In this document: positions 61,606-64,000 of the stretch, in pieces
How positions within the stretch are numbered: the first letter of the stretch is position 1
Layout: each line of letters starts with the position of its first letter
Source of the DNA: Combretum micranthum
Lineage: Eukaryota; Streptophyta; Magnoliopsida; Myrtales; Combretaceae
Assembly: GCA_024138025.1 (NCBI GenBank)
Contig: JAMXBD010000013.1
Span: 248,001-312,000, forward strand
Direction of reading: 5' to 3'
DNA length: 64,000 bases
The notes under the pieces: generated by a model
Database searches by the model: none
The model's input: the letters and a program-made list of their open reading frames with translations, nothing else
What the model was told of the DNA's origin: nothing
Translations under genes and position numbers: made by a program

Positions 61606-61960
61606 GGTATAAGTATCATCTAATCAAACGAGTTGAGACCACACAAGGCAAATGACTATGCTATCTTCCTTCTTGTTTTTTCTTTTTGTTTAAATAAAAT
61701 TTTGTCATATTTATCAAAATAATACTAAGATGATGTGAAGGTTTATGTAAGGTTTTAGGGTTTATTTTCATTTGTTCATTTTCGTATCTTTTTTCTTGAA
61801 TTAAATAGTCGCTATTGTAAAAAGGTTATGGTTATTGAATTAATTTATATTCCCTATAACATCTTCTATATTTTTTTTTCAATCATTTTAAATTATGATG
61901 AATCCCTTTGTTGGTAAGGATGCAATTAAGCGGGTTGTTATAAAATACCCAGCTTGTTTG

Positions 61961-62205
61961 TGTCATAACCCTAATAGGAGCCTAGTAGGATTATCTCGAA
62001 GTTATCATACTATGCATGCATCTATAATATGAGAACCGTCTTACAAGTCAAAGATTACGGGACTCTACTTATTTATTAAATTCTCTTACATTAATTATAC
62101 ATATACATATAATATTATTATAAGAATTCAACTATGGAATTCGATTTTCTATATTTCACTAAGATCGCAGAGAAATGATATCCCCTACCAAATAATAAAA
62201 ATCAA
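61961..62205 (-). repeat. LTR-like end, inverted copy of block A
   Basis: The reverse complement matches 33945-34182, including a 24-bp perfect stretch (62025-62048 against 34094-34117). It begins TGTCATAACC on the plus strand, the complement of an LTR end. Confidence 0.75.
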
Positions 62206-62507
62206 TGTATTCATACTAGACTAGACTAGCTGGTTCAACCGCAAACTAGACTTCAATCCGGTTGGATCCTTTCTTAAGAGCTAGATTGACTAAGACCTAC
62301 TGCCATGTCGGCAGACTAGTCAGTTGAACAAAAAAACGACAACCTGGGTCGAATCAACCACCAAATGGACAAGAAAAAAGAAATAGAAAACTTACAATCT
62401 GTTGCGTTTCAGGTTTAATATATCTGAAGTTTGCATCAAGACTATGGATGAATCAAAAGCGAAGTAAGTATCAAATCAATCAGAAGAGAGACACATGCAA
62501 GTTCAAC

Positions 62508-63263
62508 TAGGGATGCAACTAGGGCGGGTTTGGGACATGTCATACATAAACTCCCACACCTGATTCCCTATAGGGGCGCACCAAACCTGACCCGTGACCC
62601 TATAGGGTTTTATGTGTAATACCTAAACCTGCCCTCATAAGGTTATGGTCATGGTCCCGACCCGCCCCGCCCTGTTGACCCTATTTTCTCTTTACACTTT
62701 TTTTTTTCCTTTTTCATTTTATTCATCATTGTCTACTTATCTTCATGATATACTCTCCATTCTGCTTATTTGTTTCAATTTCTTTTCCTTTGATAATAAA
62801 ACTACTCATAAAAAAAAAGCTAGTAAGCTAAACAATTGATTTTCGATGTATGACCACCAATTTGTAATACAATATAGTATAATTTACTTTACTTAAGGAC
62901 TGACATAGATATATAAATACGAATATTACCTCTTATTAATCATAAAAAAAAAGCATTTGGCAAAAAAATCATAAAAAATTGACATTCTCAATTAGACAAA
63001 AAAAAAAAGTAAATTATACAAATACAATCATAAAGCTTTAAAAATAATGAAAAACGGATATATTCAAGCTTTGATGTTATAAAATTCTATTTTATTTTTA
63101 ATAATCTTAGAGGGTCGAATCGACCCTATAGGGTCATAACTATGACTCGAACCTCACCCATGACCTCATAGTGTCATAAAATTTTTCTCAAGCCTGTCTC
63201 GTAACCCTATAGGGCTTTTAGCAAGTTGGGTATCCTATAATGACCCGTCCGGTTGCATCTTTA
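62508..63263. mobile_element. MITE-like element with CCCTATAGGG palindromes (candidate)
   Basis: Terminal inverted repeats TAGGGATGCAAC and TAAAGATGCAAC (right end, reverse complement) agree at 10 of 12. The interior carries four CCCTATAGGG palindromes in the subterminal regions and an AT-rich centre with no transposase. The flanking 8-mers share only TTCA, so the target duplication is not proven. Confidence 0.6.
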
Positions 63264-63269
63264 GATTCA

Positions 63270-64000
63270 GATATGGGTTTGGCTAGAAAAGCAACAAACA
63301 AATCACAGGTCACTCAAGGTCGTGTCTTTTTCATCACACAATTCGCGTGGGTTAGGTCTATTTGTCCATGCGCGGGTTTGAGGTATAAGAAGACCACCTT
63401 TGCCTTCTTCGATCCAAGAAGTTAGTAGAGAATTGGAAATAAAGATATATCTTTTCTTGTTCTATTGATTAGTATGAATTTACTGGTATTGATTTCGTGC
63501 TTTTATAATTACTTGCGAAGTGAGGACTTTTAGAGAGAGAGAGAGAGAAAGACTTTAGGAGAGTTTTAGACAGAGAAAAACAAATTCCTCCTCGAAGCCT
63601 AGACTGAACACATTAAAGAAAGAGAAAAGGCATATCCCCCTTTTGTTCCCATCTACTTCTTTAAGAAAAGATTAAAATATGTTTGTATCTTGCAAAAGAA
63701 TTCATGAAGTTATCTTTAATTTCCAATATTAGTGTCTGAATTGCATTAATTAAGAAATCCTAAATTAATTGGGTTTTCTCATTAATTATTGAAAAAATAT
63801 ATCCATAAAATATATTATTCTTTTTTATATAAATTATAAATTAAGAATAATAACATTATAAATATAAATAAGCTTAAAAATCATAATATTTTGTTAATTT
63901 ATAATTTGTTGTAATATTATATTTATTGCCATTAGTAATTAAATTATAAATTATTTTTAATATTTCTGTTGACTCCGGTTCAACACCTTCACCCCCGCCA
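63270..64000. other. Gene-free DNA at the right edge
   Basis: A (GA)n stretch lies at about 63532-63548. No coding motif was recognised up to the window end. Confidence 0.4.

Noticed and set aside
1..64000. CRISPR array, bacterial operon or phage
   Set aside because: Repeats are not of direct-repeat/spacer type with uniform spacers, and all recognisable genes are plant or retrotransposon.

Overview
This window is nuclear DNA of a flowering plant, most likely a eudicot. It is AT-rich, its genes have many exons with GT-AG introns, it holds Ty1/copia and Ty3/gypsy retrotransposons with plant-type primer sites, and its two recognisable host genes (chloroplast SECA2 and a plant ubinuclein) have clear plant-type sequence. 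I cannot name the species. I see no rRNA gene, true tRNA gene, CRISPR array or bacterial-type operon.

Layout. 249-10483: a degenerate but structurally complete Ty1/copia element with matching 5-bp target duplications. A degenerate Ty3/gypsy chromovirus-like element (1122-6508) sits inside its gag. 10484-13870: AT-rich DNA without genes. 13871-23739: fifteen exons encoding the C-terminal half of SECA2, the ATPase of the second chloroplast Sec translocase. One intron (15128-19531) is filled by a decayed reverse-strand copia element. 23740-40090: gene-free, rich in repeats (LTR-like blocks, a SINE remnant, MITE-like foldbacks, tandem duplications). 40396-48244: a 13-exon ubinuclein (UBN) gene, a HIRA histone-chaperone subunit. 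48245-64000: again repeat-rich, with one possible short secreted or membrane peptide ORF at 52653-52865 and several LTR-like blocks and MITE candidates.

The two host genes are functionally unrelated: one serves protein export in plastids, the other H3.3 deposition in the nucleus. Each is coherent exon by exon, except for single missing bases: three in SECA2 and one in UBN, all compatible with loss from a short run. This could mean pseudogene decay, but it also fits residual long-read indel error, so both genes may be intact in the plant.

I did not find a convincing new biological system. The most unusual structures are short AT-rich blocks in which one word, different at each locus, recurs on both strands. 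The clearest is an array of six imperfect palindromes with a period of about 39 bp, lying just upstream of UBN. Also notable are the nested retrotransposons, whose apparent LTR ages contradict their nesting order.
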